From NCBI GenBank assembly GCA_965153455.1, contig OZ234493.1, positions 19,148,213-19,212,212 of the forward strand: 64,000 bases of DNA, in the 5' to 3' direction. Both the position numbers and the translations under genes were made by a program. Shown piece by piece: positions 24,591 through 36,139 of this stretch (positions within the stretch are counted from its first letter, which is position 1; every line of letters starts with the position of its first letter). Source of the DNA: Sphagnum compactum (Eukaryota; Bryophyta; Sphagnopsida; Sphagnales). Below the pieces are notes generated by a model. That model searched no databases. It was not told where the DNA came from and worked only from the letters and a program-made list of their open reading frames with translations.

Positions 24591-27500
24591 GGTGTTTGTG
24601 GATTTGTGAATGAGACAACTTATAGTTGTGGAAGGTTTCATTTTTTGTGGTTTAATTTTGGCTTATTATTACATTATGCTAAAAGTCTTATGAAGGTTGG
24701 CATTCCTACACAAATTATGAAGTTATTATTGTCTTTCCTTTTTGTTGTCTATCTCCTATTACACAAATATTGATAATTGGAACGTTCCTCATGTTGTGTG
24801 TTCATGTCATTTCTTGAAAAAAGTTAGGTTGACCACATATAATAGGGGTTATTGCCAATAATTCATTTGCCAGAAATGAAGTAGTTTCGGTACATGTGGT
24901 AGGAGGTCTTGAAACAATCATGCATTTGTCAGTGTTTTAGTTCCACTAGGTTATATACGTTTCAAGGAATTCTACCAATAGGAAACTCATCTGCAAGTTG
25001 ACAAAATTGCGTCCCTTTCAGGGGTTTGGGGCTAGGCATGGATCCGGATATTTTTAGTGAAAAAATGATTTTTTTGTTGGACTTCAGTTTAGAGCTTCAG
25101 GGGACTTTAATCGTTGATCAATTGTCATGATCAATGATTAGCTAGTGGATGGTGACTAAGATCATCTCACTAATGGATGGGTTTCTCTTCTTTTTACTCC
25201 TGCCATTGTTGTGCTACTGTCCTTGTTGTGTTGGTGTATGACACAAGCAAGTAAACCTATGGCTAGCATGCATGCATTTGCTTGAGGACACATGTTTTTC
25301 ACCTTCACTTTTAGTTTATCCATTATTGTTACTCTTCCTTTTAAGATTGGAAGTGGGGTATGTTGGCCATTTGGGTGTAATCACAAGAATTGGAGGATGG
25401 ATTTTCAGAGTTACTAGGGTTGTTAACACTAGCCTTTGGGGAATGTGGAGTTCCATTGGTTGGTGTTCTGGATGTGGGGTTTGGGGATCATTTGAGCTTA
25501 GAGTTGTTATAGTAAATTGCAATCCTAATTTTCCAAAAGAAGTTTAGGTCACTAAGACATTTGCCATACTTGGATTGTCCTTTTAACTGCTACAAACTTA
25601 TTATGGCTTTCGGCTCTTATTTGTTGCTTGATATGTGGCCAAAATGTTGTGATTGAGATTTAGTGATGTTGTTGCTTGGGATGTAATGATTTTTGGGGTA
25701 TGTGAAATTTGAGCAAGGGCAGAAGGTGTTGCAATATTTGGACTATGGGGATGACATCATTTTCCTAATAATTATGAATATGTGCTCATGACACATAAGG
25801 TGTACAAATGCATGTGATGCATCAAAAGACTTTCAAGCATGAGACATGGTGAACACCATTATTATTGCAAGGAGATCATTGATGTGTGTAATGTTTCATT
25901 TAGTTTTTTTCTTCAGGTAGCGCAAATTGTTTTATGATTTAGCAACAAGAATCTACCATTGCCCTTGTTTTCACAGCACCATGATTTAATAATCCTATTT
26001 CCATGCATCTAGTGTTTATTTTAATTTTTATATCCCTCTTTGGTCATTGACTTTCTCATTTTGTAACATCCAAGTGATGGACTTAATCAAGCACACAACT
26101 AGATGTAACTGATAATATGCAACTTTACATTTATGTGCAAATTTGCTGAACTTCTTGTGATCCTTTCACAAGTAAATATTCATCCATAACTCTCTCTTGT
26201 AGCCATTTGAGATACATGATAGTTTTTTTCTCCAAAAATAACTTTTAATTCATTCAATGCAAGCGTACCTAAAATTGTATCTAGGTATGCCAATTTTACT
26301 CAAATGGAGTCATTGTTCATATTGTTGTTCTATTGTGGAAGAGGTTGCGGCTGACCTAAAGAGGAAGTTGGCACAAGCTTTCACAAAATTTGAATACTTT
26401 TTCAGTTTCTTTTCCCCCTCCTATCATCTTTGCTGCCAAAAGAGTATGTGGTTGAACTAAGGATAATCGGTTGGCTCAAGCTTCCACATATTATTTGTCT
26501 GTTTTTTTCATCCTCCTTTTGTTTATTGCTACTCTTGGCATCTTTGCTATCAAAAGGGCTATGGTCAAGCTAAAGAAGTGGGTTGATGTAAGATTCAATA
26601 CATTTGAACATTTTTGTTTTCCCTTTTCTTGGCAATTTGTTTGTTGTTGTTTCATCTCCATTGCCATAGGTGTTATGGCTAAGTTGATCAGACAATCTCG
26701 CAAGTTCTGATGTGTTTTCTTTTACTTGGTTTTGTTTTGTTTTGTTTGTCATCCATTTGTGGCTACTCCTACCATCTCAAAATGGGTAGGTTTTGAGTGA
26801 GCTAATGAAATGGGTGATGTTGATGATCAATTTTGATATGTATATATTTGAATCATTTTTAACACAGTTGCAATGCATTTTGAGAGTTGGAATATGTTCA
26901 TGTGAGATAGATAGTAAGGATATGAGGACTACCAAATGAACATAATTCAACCTTATGTCGTATATAGACAAGGGCAACAAAATATTATCGATGCACATTT
27001 CAAATGTTCAATTCAAGAGGTGAAATCAATTAACCCTTCACATAGGTATCCATGAAGTAAAATTGTGGTAGTTTTATTTTTATTTTACTCACAAGATACT
27101 CAACAACAAAATCCTTTATTCTGAAGCTTAAATTTCAAACCATTAGCAAATAGATGGATGACACAATTTTTCGTCCCCAAAACATCCACATTCAAATCAT
27201 GTTGATAAATGGTAAATGATAAAAAGGAGAAAACACACATGATGATTGTTAGATTTGGTGCATTGCTTTGACCAGTAGTAGGAAAAGTTGAAGAGAATTC
27301 AGATCTACCTTGGGTGAGAGACAAATGCACCAAACATCTTCATTGGGAAGAAAAACATAATGATAAAAAATGTAAATAACCTTTCAAAAAAATTCCATGC
27401 ATTTTTCAATCATTTCTCTTAGTGAAATGTGACATTTCAAAATATAAATTAACCTTCTTCCATTGGGGTTGATCCCAATTTGATTAGGAAAGATACTTTT

Positions 27501-27924
27501 CACTTTGTAAGGTTCCTAGAATTTAAAAAATTCTTAAAGTGATGAGTTTGGATAGAGTTTTAGATTTAGTTTGTTCTTTTCAAATTTCCCTATTCTAAGT
27601 TCCTTGTGTAAAGTAAAGACCTAAGATAGGGGCATTCTCAAAATAAGGGGTCTAGGATGAAGCAATAGCCAAGTCGAGCCCCACATTTTGGGAATATCCC
27701 CACCCATGGGCTCTACCGACCATAAAACATGACGCAAAATTTATCATGAACCAAATCTATATAGGTCATGAAGCATAGGAGTGAGAGGGATATTATGCCT
27801 ACTTTTAGGTGTAATAACCCTCCCACTTTTGGGTAGTACGCATAATATCCCTCCCATTTTCGAGGAGAGAATTTGATGCAATATAAGGTGCCTTCCAAAT
27901 GCATTAAATTTTTTCTCAGAGTGT
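24591..27924. other. Intergenic, no gene recognised
   Basis: AT-rich sequence with short frames only. Around 26320-26700 there is a loose internal repetition (CATCTTTGCT, then GGTTGAACTAAG or GGTCAAGCTAAAG) that may be an old duplication. Nothing else is supported. Confidence 0.4.
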
Positions 27925-28165
27925 TCTATGTAAATGTAAATGCCAAGGCTTACAAAACCACCAGGGTATATTAGAAAGAGGGTGGTAAACTCCTCATGAA
28001 TGTATATGCAAGAGGGTGACAAACTCATCATAAATGTAATGCAAAATTTGACAAAACCACCAAGGTATGGAAAGAAGGTGGCAAAGTTCTCATAAATGTA
28101 AATGCCAAGTGGTACAAAACCACCAAGGTATGAAAAGGTGTTCCCATCAAATATATAAATGCCAA
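27925..28165 (+). repeat. Degenerate tandem repeat with ACAAAACCACCAAGGTAT motif
   Basis: Units combine AAATGTAAATGCCAAG, ACAAAACCACCA(A/G)GGTAT and GGTGGCAAA-type segments. About four copies are present at irregular 60-100-bp spacing. No gene is associated. Confidence 0.65.
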
Positions 28166-28194
28166 GAAGTTTTGTGATAAGAAATAGGTCTCAT

Positions 28195-28445
28195 GCATAA
28201 GTAGGTAGATAGGAAAATAATAACTATTAGGTAAGTAGATGGTTTATTTATATATATGTAAAGGTTGTTTTTACTACCTACTTATTAACAACGTGCTTAT
28301 GGGTTGTTAATAGGAAGGTAGGGGAAAAAAACAACTAAGGTAACCACCATGGTTAGCTAGGGAATTGAAACTCAACAAAAAAAATTTCCTAACCACTTAT
28401 CATTCATCTTTCATGGTGCACTGGTGGGTGTTGGTTCATTGTGGC
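28195..28445 (+). repeat. Dispersed repeat, copy 1 of 2
   Basis: It matches 49765-50010 in the same orientation. Shared parts include TTAGGTAAGTAGATGG, GTTTTTACTACCTAC, TGGGTTGTTA, AAGGTAACCACCATGGTTA and GGTGGGTG.TG. No terminal inverted repeats or coding capacity are obvious, so the class is unknown. Confidence 0.75.
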
Positions 28446-28884
28446 CAAGAAGGTAAGGAAGCACCAAACATCAACAACCATAGAAGGTGCAAGCTCTTAA
28501 TCAATCCAATAGACTAAAAGTATTTTGCTCTAATGATCAATAGTAATGGCATTTCGCATTGTTACTAATAATGCAATCTTCATTTGGGAAGATAACGATT
28601 TACATTTGGGAAGGATTGATCATCGACGGATTGATATGTTGTCCCACATGAATCGCATCTTGTTTTATTTTCTTTGTCGATTATATTTAATTCCAATGTT
28701 GTGAAGAAAAGGATGTAAGCAATAGGCTTATCCATAAGCTTGCCTAAATCTTCTATGTAAGAGGAGATCATGACTCGAACAACCTTTAGAACTTGTCTTT
28801 CAATAATTGTTTCTTCTTTTTCTTGGACCTCTAATAAAGAAAAACCCAAGGTTTGATTTGAGTGTTAGAATTCAGACACGAAGT

Positions 28885-29040
28885 ATGGAGGACCAAGCTT
28901 TAAGTGTAGCTCTAGAAGCCATGAGGAAAGGCCAGTGCATTGCAATTATGGACTCAGATTCCAGGGAGGCCGAAACTAACCTTTTCTTCTTAGCAACTTC
29001 TCTTTTTCCGCTTTTTCTAAGAAGTCTAAGGACTACATCA
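28885..29040 (+). pseudogene. DHBP synthase (RibB-like) pseudogene, N-terminal fragment
   Basis: From ATG at 28885 the frame reads VALEAMRKGQCIAIMDSD, then SREAETNLFFLA and a LFPLFLRSLR segment, to a stop at 29041. This is the N-terminal layout of 3,4-dihydroxy-2-butanone-4-phosphate synthase: a helix, the strand ending in D-S-D, and the conserved R-E-x-E motif. The enzyme makes the four-carbon precursor of riboflavin from ribulose 5-phosphate. The SDxREAET wording looks closer to stand-alone archaeal-type RibB than to plant RIBA, which is fused to GTP cyclohydrolase II. That impression needs an alignment. The middle of the protein is missing, and a solo LTR lies between this fragment and the C-terminal one. 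Confidence 0.5.
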
Positions 29041-29727
29041 TGAAGGGAGATGTACATCTCTATGGCTCATGAGGTCACTTTTACCTTTGGTTTCTCTTTC
29101 ATTGGAGAGGTACCCATTACCCCACCCACAATTCTTCTTCTTTTATTTCCAGCAAACTCCCATCATTTCCACGTTTTGAGCTTCTTGCAGAATTAGTTGG
29201 GAGCTTGGTTTTTAACAAAATTTATGGAGTAATTATCTAGCTAGGGTTTCCTTTAGCTCTATTTGGATTATCTAGTGATGAGTTCCTATGACAATACAAA
29301 CTTAATTATTTACCTAATTGAAAAACACTCAGGTTTTCGCACTAAATGTGTCAAACTTAAGAATCTATAAACAAGCTTACAAAGCACAAAACAATAATGC
29401 AAGATCAACATCCATCCATGAAAACCTTAAACCTTAATCAATTGATCTTGTACTATGTCAATGCTTGAAAAAAACCCTAGCCATGCATTATTTTGAGGAT
29501 TTTAGTCATTGATTCCAACGAATTGTGGCAAGCAAGGAAAATGAGAATAAGTATTTGGAAGTTGGAAACTATGACCCCCTTAGGTACATTAGCTTAAATA
29601 AGATACTCAAAAAAATTGCACGTATGTTCATGAAACAAAACTATGGAAACGCATTTCAACCAATCAAAGGGTGTTTTACTTTGACATGTATTAAATGTTA
29701 TAAACTTAATGGAGAATTATCTAATAT

Positions 29728-30632
29728 TGACGCACCCCCAAACTCCTTGAAAGATTCAAATGCGAGTCCAAAGGTGAAAACAATGAAAAAAAGAGTTGGG
29801 GTATTTTCCCTTACTCGCAACATTTCAAGAGTAAGAGGGGCGTGTTGGAGCTTCAAGATGGGGTCTAAGACAAGTAACAAACAGGTTAATTATTCACACA
29901 AACTTACACAAACTAAACAACAAGTTGGTTAATGCATAGTTGGTGCATGGACGAATCACGGGCATACATGAACTTACAAGATTCACCATAGCCCGGACTT
30001 GGGAGAAGCCTCCACCTTCCTCCTTATAGTATTCTCGATGATTAGCCACAAGGTTGCATTCAAAAGTCATTTTTCCTAGGACTCCCAAGTTGAAAGTCTT
30101 GAAATTTTCGAAATTGGGACTTTTTCATTTTGGAGGCCCATAACTTATTGTGTAAACCTTCGACTAACGTGAGATTTAAATCAAAGTTATAATTCTCGTC
30201 AAGATCTTTCCAACGATATGTGGCACGTCACTCAAACGCACATATTTCAGAGCGATTCCTGACTTTTAGTGGTCAGGAGTCAAATTGGCACTTTGACTCC
30301 CGACCTTTCTTTTGACCATAACTTGTGTTTTAAGTACTCAAATGGGTCATGCGAGCCCATTTTAGACATTTAAATTTCAAGAGCTTTCCAATGGCATAAG
30401 GAATTTTTTAATCCAATGAATTTTGACCCTTGAAATCACTCTTTGAAAACTTGGGACTCCATAGGGATTCCAACTCCCAAAGTGGGAATCCACTTAGGAG
30501 TGTGTGGGTTTATTCCCTCACACTCTCACTCACACTCCCGGGAGTGCAAAATGTGACTCTTGGGTTGCATTCTTGACCCACACCTTTCCATGCCTTTGCC
30601 TTGGTTACGAGCCCAAGGCTAGGGTCGTGACA
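29728..30632 (-). mobile_element. Solo LTR, copy B, with perfect 5-bp target duplication
   Basis: Read on the minus strand, this 905-bp block starts TGTCACGACCC and ends GGGGGTGCGTCA. It is homologous along its length to 425-1338. The flanking bases on the plus strand are AATAT at both 29723-29727 and 30633-30637, a perfect 5-bp target-site duplication. No internal retrotransposon sequence is present, so it is a solo LTR. It lies between the two fragments of the DHBP synthase pseudogene. Open frames at its edges are incidental. Confidence 0.9.
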
Positions 30633-30769
30633 AATATTGCATCACATGTGAAAGGAGAAGAAGCAAATGTGCCAAAGCTCGTGCTCAATGGGATTTTTAC
30701 TTGATGACAAGACTTGAAAATTAGTGCCCTTTATGTGGAGAGAAGTTTCACATGTTGTCAGGTTTTAGG

Positions 30770-30976
30770 GCTTCGGCGGGAGGTTGTGAACTTCAAGAAT
30801 GAAGTTGACAAAGAAGAAACAGCTAGGCTGTTTGGTGAGGAGTTTCATACCCTAGGCCACATCTTTTTGTGCATTGAGGATGCGGGTGGTCTACAAGTGG
30901 GAAATAGACAGACCAAACTTTCAGTGGCTTTTGCAAAATTGGTAGGCATTATTCCTATTTTAGTATGTCAAAATCC
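30770..30976 (+). pseudogene. DHBP synthase (RibB-like) pseudogene, C-terminal fragment
   Basis: The frame reads EETARLFGEEFHTLGHIFLC, then IEDAGGLQVGNRQTK and LSVAFAKLVGIIPIL. In DHBP synthase this region reads, in outline, F-x-x-P-G-H-V-F, then a G-G-x-L segment, then R-x-G-H-T-E and a leucine-rich helix ending near G-x-x-P. Here the first Gly-His survives, but the R-G-H-T-E catalytic segment is reduced to R-Q-T-K. The active-site histidine and glutamate are lost. With the N-terminal fragment at 28885-29040 it forms one dead gene in the same orientation. Confidence 0.55.
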
Positions 30977-31016
30977 TTTCTATAAAACCTCAAGCATTCC
31001 AAAGTTGTTAAGTTAG

Positions 31017-32059
31017 CATATTCCTTTTTTTGGTGTCACAAAAATGTTGTTTGGTTGTTTCATGGGCTTGTTGATGATGTTTACTAATTTCAATTTCTTT
31101 TGAATTGAATATAAAAAATGGGGTCATTACATAATGAGCTTGGTTGTGCCTTTTCACAATCCATAAGCATTTACAATCTGATCTGAATTGTACTAATTTA
31201 CAAATGTCATCTAAATGTAAAAATGTTTTAGGGCCCTGAACCTTGAAACTTTTTTCAATGCCAAATTTCTTCTAATAAGGAGCTGGGTGAAAAGTCACAT
31301 CCTAATGCGAATAATGTTGTTTTGGAAGCTAATTCATTTTTGCCCACCATCTATCATGGAACCTAGGATTTGAATGTTTCCGACAAATCATCAATTAACT
31401 TGATAGTTTTCAAAATCTAATTATTGAGGTCTTTCAAACATAAGGAATATATTTTCATCATTATGGGTTTGTTGGCTTTGATAACCTCAATAAATATTTG
31501 TTTCTTAAAACCGGAACCATGCATATATACCAATGTTTGTAGAGCATGGCACAATGGTTGTTGTCATGCTTTCTAAGTAGCACTTGCAATCGAGGTGTTG
31601 ACATAGTATGTAAAAGTGCCCAACATTCATTTTTTGCCTTTCAACTTGTAGGTCATAATCAAAAGATAGTCCCGATGTGCACTTGCAACAAAAACATTGA
31701 TCCCAATCTCAATGTCATCCATCCATGTGTGATCTATCATCCATCACTATTTTTTGTAATTGACCAAAATAGTTGAACATAGGACACACCACCCTGAGAT
31801 GCTTGACTAGAATTCAACTATAATTCAATTGTAGACCATGGGGGTGTTAAGAATATTCCATGAACTTCAAAATAGTTGGTTTTCGCCTTCATTTGTGCAC
31901 CAAAAGAATAGGTGGTTCAATTTACTTTGCAATTGTGAATAAATTTTAAATATTCAAAAAATTACAATTGAAATGTAGTTGAAGATGATGTCAAGTTGAA
32001 TGCGAGTTGGTTGAAAAAGAGGGGTTTCCTACTAATGATTCAATTGGCAACAGATGAAG
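31017..32059. other. Intergenic, no gene recognised
   Basis: AT-rich sequence between the DHBP synthase pseudogene and the decayed tail of the LRR array. No supported frame or repeat. Confidence 0.5.
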
Positions 32060-32790
32060 GTAATTATTTCAAATTGAAACACCTTAACAAATTAAGTTCC
32101 TTGAATGCATTAAATTGGCCTATAAACGTAAGTAATTCCTGCAAGCTCGTACAAATTAAGTTCACACAACTAAAACTTTTGGAGTGCATTTAATTGACCA
32201 ATGTACATGTAAGTAATTTTTGCAAGTTGAAACGTTCACACAAATCAAGATTTTCAAGTGCACTCAATGACCAATAGATGAAAATGGTTTTTTCAAGTTA
32301 GAACACTTTGACAATTGAAGCTTTTGGAATGTACCCAATTGACTAATAGATGAAAATACTTATTTCAAGTTGGAACACCTTGACAAATGAAACACTTTGA
32401 ATGTATTCAATTTGCCCATAGATGAATGTACCTTTTTCACAATGTTTTCAAGTTGGAGAAGTCTTATAAATAAAACTTTTGTAGTGCATTCAATTCATCA
32501 ATTAATGAACGTAGTTTTTTCAAGTTGTCACACCTTGACAAATTAAGTTTTTGGAGTACATTGATTCGCCAATAGATGAACGTAGTTCTTTCAAGTCGTC
32601 ACACCTTGACAAATTAAGTTTTTGGAGTACATTGATTCGCCAATAGATGAACGTAGTTCTTTCAAGTTGTCACACCTTGACAAATTAAGTTTTTGGAGTA
32701 CATTGATTCGCCAATAGATGAGTGTAGTTCTTTCAACTCGGAACACCCTTTCAAATTAAACTCTTGGAGTAGATTGATTGGACAATAGAT
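32060..32790 (-). repeat. Decayed LRR tail with 71-bp units
   Basis: Degenerate copies of the LRR unit continue past the end of the open frame. Between 32561 and 32790, four neighbouring units repeat at exactly 71 bp (TTGATT at 32561, 32632, 32703 and 32774). The intact array repeats at 72 bp. All four share the same one-base loss (GG(C/A)(C/G)AATC-AAT in place of GGCCAATTGAAT, read on the minus strand), which shifts the frame and creates the stop at 32751. Further left, to about 32060, the units become progressively less alike. Confidence 0.85.
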
Positions 32791-35700
32791 GAAGGTAGTT
32801 TTTTCAACTCGGAACACCCTAACAAATCAAGCTTTTGAAATGCATTAAATTGGCCAATAAATGAAGGTAGTTCTTTCAAATTGGACCACCATTGTAAATC
32901 AAGCTCTTGGAGTGCATTCAATTGGTCACTAGATGAAAGTAGTTCTTTCAACTCGGAACACCATTGTAAATCAAGCTCTTGGTGTGCATTTAATTGGCCA
33001 ATAGATGAAGGTAGTTCTTTCAAGTTGGAACACCCTGGCAAATCAAACTTTTGGAGTGCATTCAATTGGCCAATAGATGAGGGTAGTTCTTTCAAGTTGG
33101 AACACCTTTGCAAATGAAGCTTTTGGAGTGCATTCAATTGGCCAATAGATGAAGGTAGTTCTTTCAAGTTGGACCACCATGATAAATGAAGCTCTTGGAG
33201 TGCATTCAATTGGCCAATAGATGAAGGTAGTTCTTTCAAGTTGGACCACCATGATAAATGAAGCTCTTGGAATGCATTCAATTGGCCAATAGATGAAGGT
33301 AGTTCTTTCAAGTTGAAACACCCTTGCAAATGAAGCTCTTGGAGTCCATTCAATTGGCCAATAGATGAAAGTAGTTCCTTAAACTCGGAACACCCTTTCA
33401 AATCAAGCTTTTGAAGTGCATTCAATTGGCCAATAGATGAAGGTAGTTCTTTCAAGTTGGAACACCATGATAAATCAAGCTCTTGGAGTGCATTCAATTG
33501 ACCAATATATGAAGGTAGTTCTTTCAAGTTGAAACACCTTTGTAAATGAAGCTTTTGGACTACATTCAGTTGGCCAATAGATGAAGGTAGTTCTTTCAAC
33601 TCAAAACACCATGATAAATCAAGCTCTTGGAGTGCATTCAATTGGCCAATAGATGAAGGTAGTTCTTTCAAGTTGAAACACCCTTGCAAATCAAGCTTTT
33701 GGAGTGCACTCAAATGGCCAAGAGATGAAGGTAGTTCTTCCAAGTTGTAACACCATTGCAAATGAAGCTCTTGGAGTGCATTCAATTGGCCAATAGATGA
33801 AGGTAGTTTTTTCAACTTGGAACACCTTTTCAAATTAAGCTTTTGGAGTGCATTCAATTGGGCAATAGATGAAGGTAGTTCTTTCAAGTTGGAACACTCT
33901 TGCAAATCAAGCTCTTGGAGTGCATTCAATTGGCCAATAGATGAAGGTAGTTCTTTCAAGCTGAAACACCCTTGCAAATCAAGCTTTGGGAGTGCATTCA
34001 ATTGGCCAATAGATGAAGGTAGTTCTTTCAAGTTGAAACACCCTTGCAAATCAAGCTTTTGGAGTGCATTCAATTGGGCAATAGATGAAGGTAGTTCTTT
34101 CAAGCTGAAACACCTTTGCAAATCAAGCTCTTGGAGTGCATTCAATTGGCTAATAGATGAAGGTAGTTCTTCCAAGTTGGAACACCATGATAAATGAAGC
34201 TCTTGAAGTGCATGTAATTGGCCAATAGATGAAGGTAGTTCTTTTAAGTTAAAACACAATGTTAAATGAAGCTCTTGGAGTGCATTCAATTGGCTAATAG
34301 ATGAAGGTAGTTGTTTTAAGTTTGAACACTCTGACAAATTTAGCTTGTGGAGTGCATTCAATTGGCCAATAGATGAAGGTAGTTCTTCCAAGTTGTAACA
34401 CCATTGCAAATGAAGCTTTTGGAGTGCATTCAATTGGCCAATAGATGAAGGTAGTTCTTCCAAGTTGTAACACCATTGCAAATGAAGCTTTTGGAGTGCA
34501 TTCAATTGGCCAATAGATGAAGGTAGTTCTTTCAACTCGGAACACCTTTTCAAATCAAGCTTTTGGAGTGCATTCAATTGGCCAATAGATGAAGGTAGTT
34601 CTTTCAAGTTGGAACACCATGACAAATCAAGCTTTTGGAGTGCATTCAGTTGGCCAATAGATGAAGGTAATTCTTTCAACTCGGAACACCATTGTAAGTC
34701 AAGCTTTTGGAGTGCATTAAGTTGCCCTATAGATACAGGTAGTTTTTTCAAGTTGGAACACCTTTGCAAATCAAGCTTTGGGAGTGCATTCAATTGGGCA
34801 ATAGATGAAGGTAGTTCTTTCAAGTTGAAACACCCTTGCAAATCAAGCTTTTGGAGTGCATTCAATTGGCCAATAGATGAAGGTAGTTCTTTTAAGTTGG
34901 AACACCCTTGCAAATGAAGCTTTTGGAGTGCATTCAATTGGCCAATAGATGAAGGTAGTTCTTTCAAGTTGGAACACCCTTGTAAATGAAGTTGTTGGAG
35001 TGCATGCAATTGGCCAATAGATGAAGGTAGTTCTTTCAAGTTCGAACACTCTGACAAATTAAGCTTGTGAAGTGCATTCAATTAGCCAATAGATGAAGGT
35101 AGTTCTTTCAAGTTGGAACACCATGATAAATCAAGCTCTTGGAGTGCATTCAATTGGCCAATGGATGAAGGTAGTTCTTTCGAGTAAAAGCACCATGACA
35201 AATCAAACCTTGGGAGTGCATTCAATTGGCCAATAAATGAAGGTAGTTCTTCCAAGTCGTAACATCGTTGCAAATCAAGCTTTGGGAGTGCATTCTTTTG
35301 GCTGATAAATGAAGGTAATTCTTTCAAGTTGGAACACCATGATAAATGAAGCTTTTGGAGTGCATTTAATTGGCCAATAAATGAAGGTAGTTTTTTCAAC
35401 TTGGAACACCCTCGCAAATCAAGCTCTTGGAGTGCATTCAAGTGGCCAGTACATGAAGGTAGTTTTTTCAAGTTGGAACACCATGACAAATCAAGCTTTT
35501 GGAGTGCATTCAATTCGCCAATGGATGAAGGTATTTCTTTCAAGCTAGAACACGATGATAAATGAAGCTCTTGGAGTGCATTCAATTGGCCAATAGATGA
35601 AGGTAGTTTTTTCAACTTGGAACACCCTCGCAAATCAAGCTCTTGGAGTGCATTCAATTGGCCAATAGATGAAGGTATTTTTTCCAAACTTTGGCATTGT

Positions 35701-35951
35701 GCCAAGTCAAGTACTTGTAATTATAAACAATAAAATAAATTAGTTGGTAATTTTTGAATCATGCATTTTTTGAGGCACAACCACTTCACGTTATTCAAAT
35801 TTCGCCCTTGGATGAAATTTTCGACTATAGTTGGTGAAGCTTCTGTTAGGTCAACCAACCTAAGGTTGCGAAATCCCTTTGAGCCGATTTGGGACAATGT
35901 AGGCAAATTGACACATTTTTTCAATGACATGCCTTCTAAATTTTCCACCAC
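32751..35951 (-). CDS. HNL exon 5: linker and homogeneous LRR array
   Basis: After ATAG|GTGGTGGAA the exon starts VVENLEGMSLKKC, the usual NB-ARC-to-LRR linker, with a NVKWLCLKKCMIQKLPTNLF repeat. From about 35720 it becomes a tandem array with the 24-residue consensus LKELPSSIGQLNALQKLDL plus QxCSN. About 8.6 units precede the second stop and about 32 follow. Units are exactly 72 bp and highly alike in DNA, so the array behaves like a coding minisatellite. The first stop (TTATAATTA) separates FYCL from LQVLDLAQC in the same frame. The second changes the Gln codon of SSIGQLNAL from CAA to TAA. Long open frames on the plus strand through the array are antisense shadows of its periodicity. Confidence 0.9.
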
Positions 35952-36139
35952 CTATCACATGAAATGAAAAGAAAAAAGATTATCTATATTAGAAAATTTT
36001 CATCCTAATCCCAATTTTTATCAGAAAAACATTCATTTATAAAATCAAGATTCAAAATTAAAACAGTTGGTCTTGGACTTTTTAAAAAATCATAAAAAAT
36101 CAAAATAAAATTATAGGATTGAAATAGTATAGTGACAAC

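Noticed and set aside
29525-29932. 135-residue plus-strand frame beginning MASKENENKYLEVG
   Set aside because: It crosses the exact 3' boundary of the solo LTR, so its two halves have unrelated origins. There is no family match.
32881-34917. Long plus-strand open frames through the LRR array (Ser-, Phe-, Trp-rich repeats)
   Set aside because: They are antisense images of the 72-bp minus-strand LRR unit. A period divisible by three keeps several frames open at once.
35082-35084. The idea that the CAA-to-TAA stop in the LRR exon is repaired by U-to-C RNA editing
   Set aside because: Such editing is known in organelle transcripts of some seed-free plants. I have no evidence for it in a nuclear gene, and the first stop is not an obvious CAA-derived codon.
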